From: Phialocephala subalpina
Lineage: Eukaryota; Ascomycota; Leotiomycetes; Helotiales; Mollisiaceae
Assembly (NCBI GenBank): GCA_900073065.1
Contig: FJOG01000054.1
Location: 124,001 to 188,000, forward strand
DNA length: 64,000 nucleotides
Reading direction: 5' to 3'
The first letter of the stretch is position 1, and each line of letters opens with the position of its first letter. Of this stretch, positions 44,776 through 55,785 are shown piece by piece. The notes beneath the pieces are model-generated. The model searched no databases and was not told the origin of the DNA. It saw nothing but the letters and a program-made list of their open reading frames with translations. Position numbers and translations under genes: made by a program.

Positions 44776-45483
44776 CTAAAAATCGCTACAGTTCTGACAA
44801 GACCCTGGCGTCTTGTTCAACACAGCAGTGAGGACATCAAAAGCTATGTCGCTGCTACTCTTAAAGAGGTTGACAAACTCGCTACGGTCGAGCAATTGAG
44901 ACATGTTGGCGCGTGCAGCTTCAACAATAATATTCTTCAGCTCGTCTTCATTCCTAACAATATTCTCATAAACAATCTTAGCACTCTCTGCAAAGGTGTC
45001 GTTATTCCACCGATCTTTGACAATATCTTTGTACTTGCGTGCAGCCAGATTCCTAAGCGACGGTATATCGTACTTGTCGCCGAGAATGTAGACCTTTGCG
45101 TTCGTAACAAGAGGTCCCCGTATAACATCGAGGGGGAGGGAGGTTGGGATAGAAGCGTTGCTTGGTTGGGTCTCTGCATCCACGGATCCAGGTGACGAGG
45201 GGAGGTTGATCCATCATCATATCCTTGAGGTCGACCTCATCGATCCCACGATCGTCATTATAGCGAGTTCTATATAGAAAGTCGATCATCTTGGCAATCA
45301 TAGAGGGGTCGTCCTCTTCAAGATCGATCTTCCCGTCCGCAGCTTCCTAGATAGAGTCAACTTGCGTTCATGTCCCGGACGTTGGGGCAGGAAGACCTTC
45401 CAATCGCCGTTCACCATCGCGGCGAGCGGCTTGGACTGGAAGCAAACGACGGCGCGGTGGTTAAAGGATGGATACCAAGGCAT
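44776..45483 (-). pseudogene. BTB/POZ-domain protein, 5'-truncated and frameshifted
   Basis: Minus-strand pieces: from 45463 FNHRAVVCFQSKPLAAMVNGDWK (middle of a BTB domain), then across a likely 50-nt intron (GTCTTC donor, CTATCTAG acceptor) EAADGKIDLEEDDPSM, IAKMIDFLYRTRYNDDRGID. A frameshift near 45200-45220 follows, then VYILGDKYDIPSLRNLAARK, YENIVRNEDELKNIIVEAA and a stop at 44776. The order is that of fungal BTB proteins with the C-terminal helical part. The first 30 or so residues of the domain are missing: upstream of about 45470 the sequence turns into the oppositely oriented kinase-tail/vWA gene. Confidence 0.8.
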
Positions 45484-45504
45484 ATTGGCGTACCGGCGGG
45501 AAAG

Positions 45505-47400
45505 AAGCGAAGAGACCAGTAGGGTTGCAGACTTTGAGGACGCAGATTGTTTCCATAATGGGGAGAGGGTACTAGAGAGTGTGCGAGCCTCTCATAGGAA
45601 ATCAACGAAAAGCCTTCGCCAAGAAGACTTCATCACGAAGCCAGTCATCGACCACTTGGTTCGTGACATGCTTCAGGATGCTGTAGCCCGACCGACTGCT
45701 CTAGTACTCGCACACAAATCGAAACAACTTTTTCAAGAGGCAAGACAGAATCTAGAGGACGCCAACAGACCCCCAACACCTCCATTACCAGACAGAAAGG
45801 CAAAGAGATTTCAAACCGTTCTAACACCTGGTCCTCCTCCGCCTCCAAAATTACCGCTTGGCGAGGCTGCATTTCCCGGGCTAATGAACTATGTGGCAAT
45901 GCCTCAAACAGATGGAAGTTCAAATCCTCACTTGACCAAGTCCAATCTCTTGACACCGACGTCGCTCCCGGACGACGATAATGAACAACAAAGTCAAAGT
46001 CCAGATGAGATAACGGGCTTTGACGGTGACACTCCTACAAAAAGGCCTACATCATATTCCAATCGGCATCGACCAGAGCCGAGAGCCACCCGACGCAGAA
46101 GTCTTGTTGGATCATTCTCTCTGCGGAAACGAGGTCACCAACTAACTGAAAGCGTAGGTGAGGCTACAACAGAGCGGAGCATCAAAAGCGACACAAGTGA
46201 TGTGACACTTCCGACGGGAAACGGGACCCGCGCGTCAAATGGCCAAGCAACGAACAGATATTCGACAGGTCATAGATTAGGCCTGTCTTCGTCGGGCACC
46301 AAGCGTGCTCTTGTTCCACCGAGTACAGGACATGGGCCCAGCTATTTAGCCAATAGTCAAAGAGGTCAGAACGATGCCAAGATACCTGCGCACCACCGGC
46401 GAGAAGACTCCCACAATTCCCTCTCTTTCCTTACGCTCCCCTCAGGTCAACGTTCTCCATTACCATATGAGAACAAGCATCGGCAAGCGCCCCCACCGAT
46501 TGTGATCCAACGTCAAACAGAGCCTCCCACTGCACCGCCAGCCACTTAGACCATTCAAGAAGCATTGAAATGGAAGAAAGACAAGAAGAATACCAACAAG
46601 CCGATTCCGAATCCGGATCTACTCAATCGACTAAAAGGTCGCGAATATGTACGTTATCCCCTATCATCATTTGACAACTGCATCCTAACTTGGTAGGTAT
46701 TCTTGGTGGACGATTCCCTAAGTATGAACCCACACTGGGAGAATGTCCTTGAAGTCTTCGAGGCCCTGTTATACATCGTGAAAACCGCAGATCCTAACGG
46801 CCTCGATCTACACTTCACAGTTTCTGAAGATAATTGTCTGAACTGCAAAGAGACAACGGCTCTGATCAGGATGGTCAGGAATCGGATGCGTCGTTCAACA
46901 ATAGACATGAATATCCGCTTAATAGCCCTCCTACAAGCGTACCAGAAGAAGCTCTCGAAGAAAAAGGCATTATTCTCCGCCACGGTTCGGCCGATGAACT
47001 TGTACATTTTAACAGATGGGGTCTGGGAGGCAGAAACCAATGTCGAGGATCCGATTCGAAGCTTAGTTCAAACACTTAATGAAAAACGAATGGGTCGCTT
47101 GCAGGTCGGAATTCAATTCATCTACTTCGGGGACAATCAAAAGGCGCTTGAGCGTCTGGAGCATCTCGACTCTAGACTTGGGCTTGATCCGTATGTGTGG
47201 TCCCGTTGTATTTGTAGATCCTGCTAACTAGTTTCAGGGATATTGTTGACCATGAAAGCGCAAATGGCAATGTCTGGAAAATGCTCTTCGGCTCCACGAA
47301 CGCGACTTTTGACTCAGTGAATGAGAGTCGATCTAGTGTTATGAGCACACCGACCGATCGTAGTCGAAGTCCCGCGATGTCGGACAAGGAATACAAGTAG
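45505..47400 (+). pseudogene. Kinase-tail plus vWA-domain protein, 5'-truncated, one nonsense codon
   Basis: The frame enters at about 45510 with ADFEDADCFHNGERVLESV and DFITKPVIDHLVRDMLQDAV ... RPTALVLAHKS, the C-terminal end of a protein-kinase-like domain. A Pro/Ser-rich linker (about 250 residues) follows, then an in-frame TAG at 46547-46549, then EALKWKKDKKN and, after a 48-nt intron (46649-46696), a vWA domain REYVFLVDDSLSMNPHWENV (MIDAS D-x-S-x-S) and LYILTDGVWE. A second intron (47191-47237) joins GLDP to DIVDHESANGNVWKMLFGST; stop at 47398-47400. The family combines a kinase-like domain with a C-terminal vWA in many ascomycetes. The kinase core is absent. The stop is one C-to-T step from CAG. 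Confidence 0.75.
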
Positions 47401-47420
47401 AATATTAGAGGTATGCAAAT

Positions 47421-47783
47421 ATGTCTCCAATACATACAAGATCTAATCTAATAACTTCGCAGACAAGTACAGAGGTCCTGATCGCCGGTGCAGGTCCTGT
47501 CGGCCCCTTACTCGCTCTTCGTCTAGGACAAGCCAGCATCAATACCATCGTCCTCGAATCCCACAAGAAGCTCCTCCCCACGATCCGAGCTATGGTCTAC
47601 ATGCCAATCGTCCTCAATACCTTCCGCAAACTCGATATCTTCGATACCATCATTACACAATCATATCCTAATTATAGCGGAGTATCATGGCGGGATATAG
47701 ATGGCAATGAGCTAGTAAGTCTTACTTTCTCGGAGGATTGTTTGCCCTTCCGTCTCTGGAGCCTTGAGGTATTCTGTTATTAG
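47421..47783 (+). pseudogene. FAD-dependent monooxygenase, N-terminal fragment
   Basis: Starts 20 bases after the vWA gene. It reads TEVLIAGAGPVGPLLALRLG (FAD-binding GxGxxG) and INTIVLESHKKL, then RAMVYMPIVLNTFRKLDIFD and GVSWRDIDGNEL, typical of PheA/TfdB-type aromatic-ring or polyketide hydroxylases. A GTAAGT donor at 47715 suggests an intron, but nothing of the family follows: from about 47790 the sequence belongs to the Ulp1-like element. About 100 of 400-600 residues remain. Confidence 0.8.
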
Positions 47784-47789
47784 AGGCCG

Positions 47790-50483
47790 ATGTCCTGTCA
47801 ATCACAGTTCTCAACATTGGTGCGGGCCTTGTGCGTAAAGGCACCGTCCGTGGCGCAATATCTTGTCCAAGAAATCCTCAACCACGCGAAGGACGATTCT
47901 CAAGCTGAAGTTCAAGGCTCCGAAGAACTCGAGACAAGCACTACCACCAAACGGTCATCAAAGAGGAGGAAGCAATCAGATTACCGGCTTCCTAAGTCCT
48001 CTCGAACCCAGCCGGATATTCCCAGAGACGGAGCTGAAGATTCACACGAAGCTTCCAGCGTCAGCTCTCAAGTTGGTGACGAATTGGTCACGTGTCAATC
48101 CGGTCACGACGACGTGACCATCAATTAAAGCAGCGATAGCCTCGTGACGGACCAACCCCTTCTGAAATGCGAGGGAGACATTCCCAAGATCATTGCCGAG
48201 GAAGTTCCTCAGGAAGGAGTGCAAGGCCAGTCTTAGCCTACGGCTGCACCCTGCCGTCCATGAGCAGCGAATCAGCGTTGCATCAGTTGAAGGCTACGTA
48301 CAGCAGCGACGGCGTCAATAGGAATGCTATCCACAGACAACCATCCGCGACCCTCGACCAGCCGACTGAGGATATTCAAACCACAGTCAGCCCTCCATCA
48401 CCAAGTGCGCCAGAACTGCGAGACACAGCCTTGCCAGAAATCGACGGAAAAGCATCCGACGCTCAAGCTCCATCAGCCCCCTCCTTGCCACACGTGGCAG
48501 AACCGCATGAGACTACCTTACCGGATCCTACCCCATCCACACCCGTACGGCAAATCGGCAGAGGATTCCAATCGCCTCTGTCTGACGATCAAACCGCCAC
48601 ACCAGGAAGTACCAACAAAGGTCCATTCAAGAATCCTCAGCACATTACGACCTAGCCTTGGTGGAACGCCGGCTACTACTGCTGTGGCGGAACGGCCGGA
48701 TTCTATGTGGATAACAAGCAGCTCGACAACTTGGTCAGCCTCTATGTGGATCAAGATGCTAGAAGCAGGCCACGCTCGTTCCAAAGAGGTAACCATCCTC
48801 AACATGATAGAGTGGATGGGCGCTTCAGAGTGGTATGACGCCGAGCTTGAACAAGCTGAGAAGGCACCGCCTCCTACGAAACGTAAGACGCCCAGAAAAC
48901 GTCTGGCCACCGTCGTGCTGGATAATACCTGAAGGAGGCGCGTGACACCACGGCTACTCCGGAGTATGGAGGGTCCCGAAAAACTCACCTCAAAAGACAA
49001 TGAAGATCGTCCTTCGTCACTGGACTCGGCTGGAATCCAAAAGAGGATTTTGGATACGAGGAGGAAGAGGCTCAGTAACATTTTCCATAGAGGGCGAACA
49101 TTGCGTAAACTGGTCCAGATGACGCGTCTGGGGATTCTCTTCGATCCAGATATATGGTACGTCCCGCAATGCATGCATCATGGCATTTATTGACTTTGAG
49201 TGCGTCACTAGGAGTTATGCGAAGGCGAGCAAAGAAAATGTCGACAAGATCGCTACACTCTTTCAGGCAGATCCGCAAAAGATGGAGTTGCTCTCTACCC
49301 TCGACGAACAGGTAGAGCTGTTGGCTAAGGGCGACCGGACCTCTCTCGCTTCTTTGACTCACTTGAATCACATTCCATCATACCATCAAAAGAAGTCTCA
49401 AGCCTACGAGCAGAGTACGGTCTCGAAAGAGTAAGCCGGTGCCTGGTCTGGGGTTTAGACATACACTAATGCAACCACAGGAACCCGTACCACAAGGCTG
49501 CTTGGATACTGCTATCGATCGAGCCATCGAAGGGATCGGCCACGTTCTCGGCAAGCACTCGCTCGGTGAAGACGATTCCATTATGATAAATGGTGCAGTC
49601 GAACTTTCATGTGGCGTGTTCGACAGGCTCCGCTCTAAGAAATGGCTCAAGTGTTGGGACATTGCAACCGCTCTGGAGATGACCGATAAGCCTGTGTTTG
49701 TGAAACTCGGCTTAGTATCCCCTCTACGAGAAAGATACGAACGGCGAGGTCACGCCTCTCTCGAACCCCCTCCGTCGCTGGAGAAAGAAGATCGACGAGT
49801 ACAGGCGCGAAGGCGAGAACGATCTCGAAGGCCCACAGGTGTACATTTGCCCGCTGAATGTTAACGCCAACTACTTCACCCTGCTCGAGATCAATGAACA
49901 AACGAAGATGATATACCACTACGATTCGATGGCAAGTCCTGGGATCATTCATCGCAAAACCAAGTCTACCCCGGTAAGACGAGAGGTAGAGGTAAGTGGA
50001 TTTAGACACACCCTTCAAAGGCGGTGCTAATCTACTGCAGGGGGGATTCAAGTACTTGGGTTTCGGATACACTGAGGCGGTAAGTATATACCCTAATGCG
50101 CCGCCGTGTGCTAATCTGGCGGCCAGCCTACTCCCCAGCAGAGAGACAGATGGAGTTGTGGCCTGATGGTCATACGCAACGCCAAGCGGCGAATTATTGG
50201 ACTCCCAGTTGGCAGTTGGGACGACAAGGTGGATCCAGACCGGGTGATTAAGGAGGTGGTCGGGGATTGTCAGACGTTCCTCGAGGACGACGCTCTTCAG
50301 CCAAGTCCTCTTTCCAAGAAACGCAAGAAGATAGTCGAGGGTCTTCAGAAAAATGTTCTTGAGCCAAGTCGCAGTTCCAAAAGACTCAGGGGGGTAACCG
50401 AGGGTTCCCAGATGGACCTTCAGGACAAGGCTCTTCCAAATTGTCCGGCCAAGAGAGTCAGGGTTTGTGTTCATAGGCGATAA
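47790..50483 (+). pseudogene. Ulp1-like (C48) cysteine protease, spliced, degraded
   Basis: The C-terminal catalytic part is recognisable: WLKCWDIATALEM, then after a one-base frameshift near 49725 VTPLSNPLRRWRKKIDEYRR, YICPLNVNANYFTLLEINE, MIYHYDSMAS (catalytic Asp) and, after two clean introns (49995-50040 and 50082-50128, both GTAAGT with GTGCTAATCT branch), PTPQQRDRWSCGLMVIRNAK (Gln and catalytic Cys). The expected catalytic His falls at the Tyr of NANYFT. Further introns with good signals occur near 49157 and 49431. Upstream Pro/Ser-rich frames (47790-48930) have an in-frame TAA at 48126-48128, with coherent coding after it, and frame changes. C-terminal tail has three PS(P/R)(L/S)SKK/KRL-like repeats. 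Such proteases are expanded with repeats in some fungi. Confidence 0.65.
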
Positions 50484-51117
50484 TCTCATAAGATTGATAA
50501 ATGTATGGTTCGATCTTTAAATAGATTTCTCGAGGAAATCGTGCTTTCAAAGTGACTCCGTTCCAAGCTTCTTTCACCTGGTTTCCAAATCGCCTTATCC
50601 CAAGAACGTGGAATCACGTGCAAGCGTTGCTCAGCAGAACCTGATGAAAGCCAATTAGTAGATGCAATGGATAAAGTGAGATTCGTTTGAAGAACAGTCG
50701 TGGGGAGGGTTTTATATATCTTTGGACCGGAAGGTCATCGGGCCGGAGGATGATCCACGAGGAGGACCTCACCTTGAATGACCTTCAATTTTATGAGGGC
50801 CTTGAGCCCAGAGGACCATCTCGACGTTGAACGGCCATCAATTTTGTGAGGGACTTGAGCCAGAGGATGACCCACACAGGACGACCCACAAGGATCGGCG
50901 ACGAGCAGGAGTTAGCAGGAGTTCACAAGGCGTATGCCCCAGAGGTACTGTATCAGACCAACGAACTTTTACCTTAACAGACGCCTCCCACGATCCGAAC
51001 CTTGCGCGCAGTCCTGTCGAGATCGGCGCCGGGAGGTTTATCATGACTGAGAGCCTCCACATCAAGGAGAGGTAAAAATTAGACAGGACGCTGAGGACGA
51101 GCAGACAGATTCAACCT
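50484..51117. other. Gene-free stretch with short imperfect repeats
   Basis: No gene. Between 50778 and 50880 a segment ATCAATTTTGTGAGGGACTTGAGCC repeats an earlier TTCAATTTTATGAGGGCCTTGAGCC about 51 bases apart, and short GGATGA(T/C)CCAC(G/A) pieces recur around it. Confidence 0.5.
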
Positions 51118-52420
51118 TTGTTGGATGGCCAAAGTGTCGTTGGTCGATCAGTTGTTCTGGCGGAGACGAAGGTGAGCATTACAGAGGTGATGCTAACTGT
51201 GATCTGGAACTGCACGCGGGGGTTAGCTAAGTTAGGCTTGAGACTAGGAGATCAGATGGCATATATTAGATGGGATATTTATACCTGTAAGAACTTTTTG
51301 ACTGCGTCGTTGACTGCTCGACACCACATGATGGCTTTGACAATCGAAGAAAAATTGTCGTCCATCAAGACGATGGAAGAGGCCTCTCTTGCAACCTCGG
51401 TGCCTGAAATACCCATTGAAAGGCCAGTATCAGCTGCTGCTAGAGTAGGAGCATCATTGGTCCTGTCGCCCGTCACTGCGACTATCTCTCCCAACTCCTT
51501 CAGCCGCGCTACCAAGATCCGATTGTCGTCTGGACTAGACCTTGCTAGGACCTTCAGATGAGGAATAATTCGATCCCTCTCCTCTGTGCTCAGAGCCCTG
51601 AACGCGGAGCCTTCCATGGCAATGTCACCATTAGCAGCCATAGCCGAAGGCGTAGAAGAAAGAATACTACATTCTTTCGCAATCGCTTTGGCAGTCAGGA
51701 TGTTGTCTCCTGTGACCCATGCGCACAGTCGCGCCTGCCTTGCGATAGGCCTGCACTGCCTCTTGAGCACCTTCACGAAGTGGGTCACGAATGCCAACGA
51801 GGCCAAAGAAGACAAGATCTTTGAGGATGTCCTCGAAGACGACCTCGCCATCTTCCATGATCTTGGCCCCGGGCGGTGGCCATTGCTCAAAATTGCGATA
51901 CACCAAGCTAATAGTTCGAAGTGAATGTGACGCATAGCTGGTGATGATCTGGTTCAAATATTCAGCATTATCCGGGAGCAAATTGGTATCCCAGACCCTC
52001 TCTCTGAGGCACCCTTGACATATAGTCTATGCATGTCGTCGAGCTCAACAACGGTTCCTATGCATTGGTGTTTAGCATCAAAGGGAACCAATTGGACAAT
52101 CTTCATATTCGAGCGCTCGCATCTTGTTCTGCGTCAGCGTACCGGTCTTGTCGGAGCAAATGTTTGTAACGTTGCCCATTATTTCACAGGCCTTTAGCTG
52201 TCGGGCAAGGTTATTGTCCTTCAGCATTCTGTTGGATGCGAAGGCTAGCGCAAGCGTGACTGCGGGAGGGAGCCTTTCTGGGACTTCGAAGAACAACAAA
52301 CTCTAGTGGAGCATCTTCATGCGGACTTGCCACCAAATGGTTCTCCACTCGATATGGCACGGCCGTGAAGGGGTTTCCAAGCTTCGTAGGGCCGAACAGT
52401 TTTTCCATCAGGGTATGCAA
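51118..52420 (-). pseudogene. P-type Ca2+-ATPase (PMCA-like) relic
   Basis: Minus-strand pieces in order: [35 protein letters not shown] (phosphorylation Asp, about 52125), DAKHQCIGTVVELDDMHRLY, VFEDILKDLVFFGLVGIRDP, VTGDNILTAKAIAKECSIL, IVAVTGDRTNDAPTLAAADT, GISGTEVAREASSIVLMDDN, WCRAVNDAVKKFLQ, an intron, then FQITVSITSVMLTFVSA. It has frameshifts (for example near 51720), the conserved GDGTNDAP hinge is GDRTNDAP (Gly to Arg), and the first membrane helices, actuator domain and last membrane helices are missing. Clearly a dead vacuolar/plasma-membrane calcium pump copy. Confidence 0.9.
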
Positions 52421-53387
52421 TCCGATATGCCCCCAATATGTATCTCAACAGAAGCAGCGTCTCCTTTAATGTTTCTCATCCCGCCAAAACATGGCCTTGC
52501 CTTGTATATTATGGGCTTCCGATTGCAAGCAACATTGGTATATCAGCTCTGCCACATCCCGGAGATGCTGAGCTCGAGTTGACGGTGGGAGACGACTCGC
52601 TCGATAGGTAGAACATCACAGGATGAGAGCATCTCGAACGGTAGTGATCTGAGGGGTCAACGCTCTATTGTAGAGCATAGGAGAAGCACTCGTCGATTCG
52701 TGAGCTGCCCTGTTCTCTTAAATTTCGTCAGTAGTCTGCAGATTCGTGAGTATCCAGGCAAGCCTCAAGGGAAATGACGAACGGCTTTGGGCTGCCAACA
52801 TCAGCGACCGCAGTCATGATGCTGGGACCATGCTCACGACTGGCAGAACATCAGCAGAAGACGAGAAGAATAAGTGGCTTTTGGACGAATCTGCTGTAGT
52901 GGTTGGGACGAAAGGACGAGCTCTGGTTAGAGTTGTAGACGCGACGCGACGCGATTTCCCTCCATTCTTACTAAGGAGGAAAGTGATTCCGAAAGCGCTA
53001 CTATATCCACTCTCGATTTCTTTTTCTTGACTTCATCAACACATCTTCAACTCCCGCAGGAATTCACACCGAGTTGTTCATACTCCATTCCCAAAGGTGA
53101 ATTGATATTTGTCGACAGTTACGTATGCTTCCGCTCAAGATTCAGTTCCTGCGGCAGAAGCCGCGACCTGATGTGTTCAGTGACGTCGCCACAGCTACAG
53201 TAACCTTACCGCGAGTCATTTTCACCAACAAACCTCAATTTCCTGTGTTTAATATGCCTGTTGTGGTGTTTCCTTGATGTTTTCAAAACTCCTTCTTCAC
53301 AGTCCAATGGCGCAGCTGAACTATTTTTTCCTGCAACAAGTAATGGCTCTCGAACGCGAAGTTTGTTTGAAAAAATCTATTGCATTC
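52421..53387. other. Gene-free stretch
   Basis: About 970 bases with no recognisable gene. CTACAGTAACCTTACCG near 53192 resembles the AACCTTACAGTA motif beside both minisatellite loci. Confidence 0.4.
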
Positions 53388-54743
53388 TCATGGCATCACA
53401 CAATCCCTATGACTATGACTCGTGGCTGTACATGCGGCTGTACAAAGACGACCCTCCCGCTTGCATTTGCATTGCTTTGAGCATTGTGATTTGCATTCGC
53501 AGAATCCGAATATTCTCAAGATCTCGAGGCACAAAGCTTGGAGCGGGATGCGATTATAGAATTGCTCCCGGCGATATATTGCTTGCACGATACCTCGCAA
53601 GTGGAAAGGCAAGTACTCGTTGGTCGTAATAGGATTCTGCCACTCGTTCTTGATCTGACCTAGGATTTCTAGCAATCTTTTGTCGTCCCAGAAGTTTCCA
53701 CCTTCCATGTAACAGTTTTGAAGAGTAATAGGTCCATGCACGTTCGCATTCCCGGCAAGCATAATCAGAGTATCGCCTGGGAACACAGACACGATCGGTA
53801 CACTGTGGTCATCCTCTGGGATCCACTTCTCACCCTCCACCTCAAATCTAGTGCTCTGCTGGATATTCAAGGTAGTTAAGATAGGCCATAGTTTGATACC
53901 AAATACACAGCGTATAAAGGCGCCAAACCCAGACGAATCCTTGTGGAAGCCTGATGATGCGTATGCTTGTCCGAGGATCGCAAAGTTTAAGTGTATATCC
54001 TCTTTATTCTCCCTGCCTGTAGTCACCACTCCCACCCTGCGAATTGGCTGTTTGCTAATCGAATTTCTGGCGTGGCATTGCTCTTCGAAGAGTAATTCAT
54101 TAAGTATCGTAAAACGGTCCGAGGTAAGGCAAGTAGGGCGATAGAAACAGTTTCTAGGCGCAAGGTCGAGCAGATTTCGCGGAGGGTTTTCCGGTGTGAG
54201 CCGCGGGTTCGGATCCTTCAAGTCTTCGAGAATTTGCCCGACTTCACACCTCCGTGAACAATGAACTTCTCCAAGCGGTTGGCCAAAGTCCTGAATATCG
54301 ACAGTTTGAGTCGGCCATCGGCTATAGTATGAGATAAACGAATCCATGTCTTCTTATGGCAGAGACCTTGCTGCCCGTGGATCTCGGATCACGATAACTT
54401 TGTTGGAGCACAGCGGATTTAGTAAAAACTCAGTCGCAAGAGCCTCACTCAGATATACCACGTCGCACTCTTCCAAAGTAGCGTCTCCCGGTCCATATGG
54501 AAGCCCATCAGGTATGTAAATACGAGGCAAACGCCCGAACCGCTGTGCCTCTTTAATAAAAGCAAAGCAAGCATCGAGCTTCGTGTTCGTATTTTCGTAA
54601 TCCTTGATTTCCTCTAGGAAGGTAGGAAATTCGTTGTGCCATATATCGGCATGTTGTTCGACGGGGTTTTCATATCGTTCGGTTGGGGTACTCCTATCGT
54701 TTGTTGTACGGGGAGAAGAACGTTTTCTCTTTTGTTTAGCCAT
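53388..54743 (-). pseudogene. JmjC/2OG-oxygenase-like protein with C-terminal Cys cluster, one in-frame stop
   Basis: From the ATG at 54743 one frame runs 451 codons to a stop at 53388, broken only by TAA at 54354-54356, codon 130, directly before EDMDSFISYYSRW. CAA to TAA at a CpA site explains it. Basic start MAKQKRKRSSPRTT; SNKVIVIRDPRAARSLP before the stop. The second part has a cupin-type H-x-D (SSGFHKDSSGFGAFIRCVFG, His about 267) and a distal His (LAGNANVHGPITLQN, about 336) spaced as iron ligands of JmjC-type 2-oxoglutarate oxygenases. It ends with a cluster CECKSQCSKQCKCKREGRLC followed by three more Cys, like CXC/CRC-type DNA-binding motifs. If the stop is read through or an artefact the gene is intact; otherwise the second ATG (54347) could start a shorter protein. 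Confidence 0.65.
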
Positions 54744-54791
54744 CGTATTAAGTTGGTACTTTCTTTTGAGCCATATAATTGATTGAATTAA

Positions 54792-55070
54792 TCAATCTGT
54801 GTGAGGTACTTTGGGTATATCGGATTGCCTTTCACTGAAGTCGAAAGCCCAATCTTTCCACTTTTTTTTATTCTTCAAGGTGGTTAATGGTTCTCCAGGC
54901 GGGGAAGGCTCATCTTCGATTCTCTTCTTGAGAATGCCGAATTCAATGTCGGCGAGACCAAAACCAGTTTTGAGAGTTTGTAGCCCTGTTCGAAAATTCG
55001 GCATATTATCAGAATACCACTTGTAATCCGGGGTTGGCGTAGATACGCTATTCAATTCTTGGCCAGACAT
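54792..55070 (-). CDS. Small unknown protein upstream of the JmjC-like gene, 92 aa
   Basis: ATG at 55070 to a stop at 54792, ending 48 bases upstream of the JmjC-like start on the same strand. The frame is open further upstream to about 55268 without an ATG. It reads MSGQELNSVSTPTPDYKWYS, NFRTGLQTLKTGFGLADIEF, ILKKRIEDEPSPPGEPL and KKKWKDWAFDFSERQSD. No known domain. Close, same-strand spacing is unusual for unrelated fungal genes and suggests the two belong to one unit. Confidence 0.45.
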   Translation of the reverse strand: MSGQELNSVSTPTPDYKWYSDNMPNFRTGLQTLKTGFGLADIEFGILKKRIEDEPSPPGEPLTTLKNKKKWKDWAFDFSERQSDIPKVPHTD

Positions 55071-55785
55071 ATTTTGACAATGTGTATCGAGTCGAAGTCG
55101 AAGTGCGAATTGTAAATTGTGGTGTAAATTGTAGTGTTGGGTAGAAGTGGGTTCGTTTGTAAGACGATTTGTAGATCCAGGATTCGAGGGAGGCGGCGAG
55201 GATCGGGAGTCAGTCGAACTCCCTTGGCTTTGTTGCAAGCTAGAAGATATAGCCGTGGGATTGGGCACCTTTGAGGCTGGAAGAGTGCGTTGCAGCTGGC
55301 AGAGAGTTCGTTATCGTTACGATTGACAGAGAATTCGTTGTCGTTGCGGCTCGCAGAGTGCGTTGCGGCTTGCAGAGTGCATTGCACGGCTCGCAGCATA
55401 TGATTGGCCGGAGATAGGGCCGCTTATCGAGATGCGCTCTCCAACTTCCAAGATATCATCACTACTTTATTTTCACCCAAAAATTCTTTCTGCTCCAAAA
55501 AAATCTACCTTCTCTCCTACAAACGAAGGCTTCCCTTCTCCTATCAGCAGGACTATTCTCCCTTTTCCTCTACCCCGCGAACGAAAGCTTCCTTCTACCA
55601 TCAATAATACTGCTACTGGTAGGGTTCATTGACCAATAAAGCGCATGCATCTGCTATTGGCAGTTGCTGGGAAATTGACAAATTAGGTTAAGCGTTCTGC
55701 CTCGGCTTTCGCCGTGCGATCATCATCGCTTGCTCGGGAGTTATTTTCAGCTTCATACTATCCATCATTCGACCATGGCACCTGA
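55071..55785. other. Gene-free stretch with degenerate CGTTGC repeats
   Basis: At 55283-55400 a short motif GCAGAG(T/A)(G/T)CGTT recurs about five times at 21-30-base spacing (GCAGAGAGTTCGTT, ACAGAGAATTCGTT, GCAGAGTGCGTT, GCAGAGTGCATT). The rest shows no gene. Confidence 0.5.

Noticed and set aside
47790..55070. A giant Starship-type or other autonomous transposon
   Set aside because: No tyrosine-recombinase captain, DDE transposase or reverse transcriptase was seen, and no matching terminal repeats could be defined.
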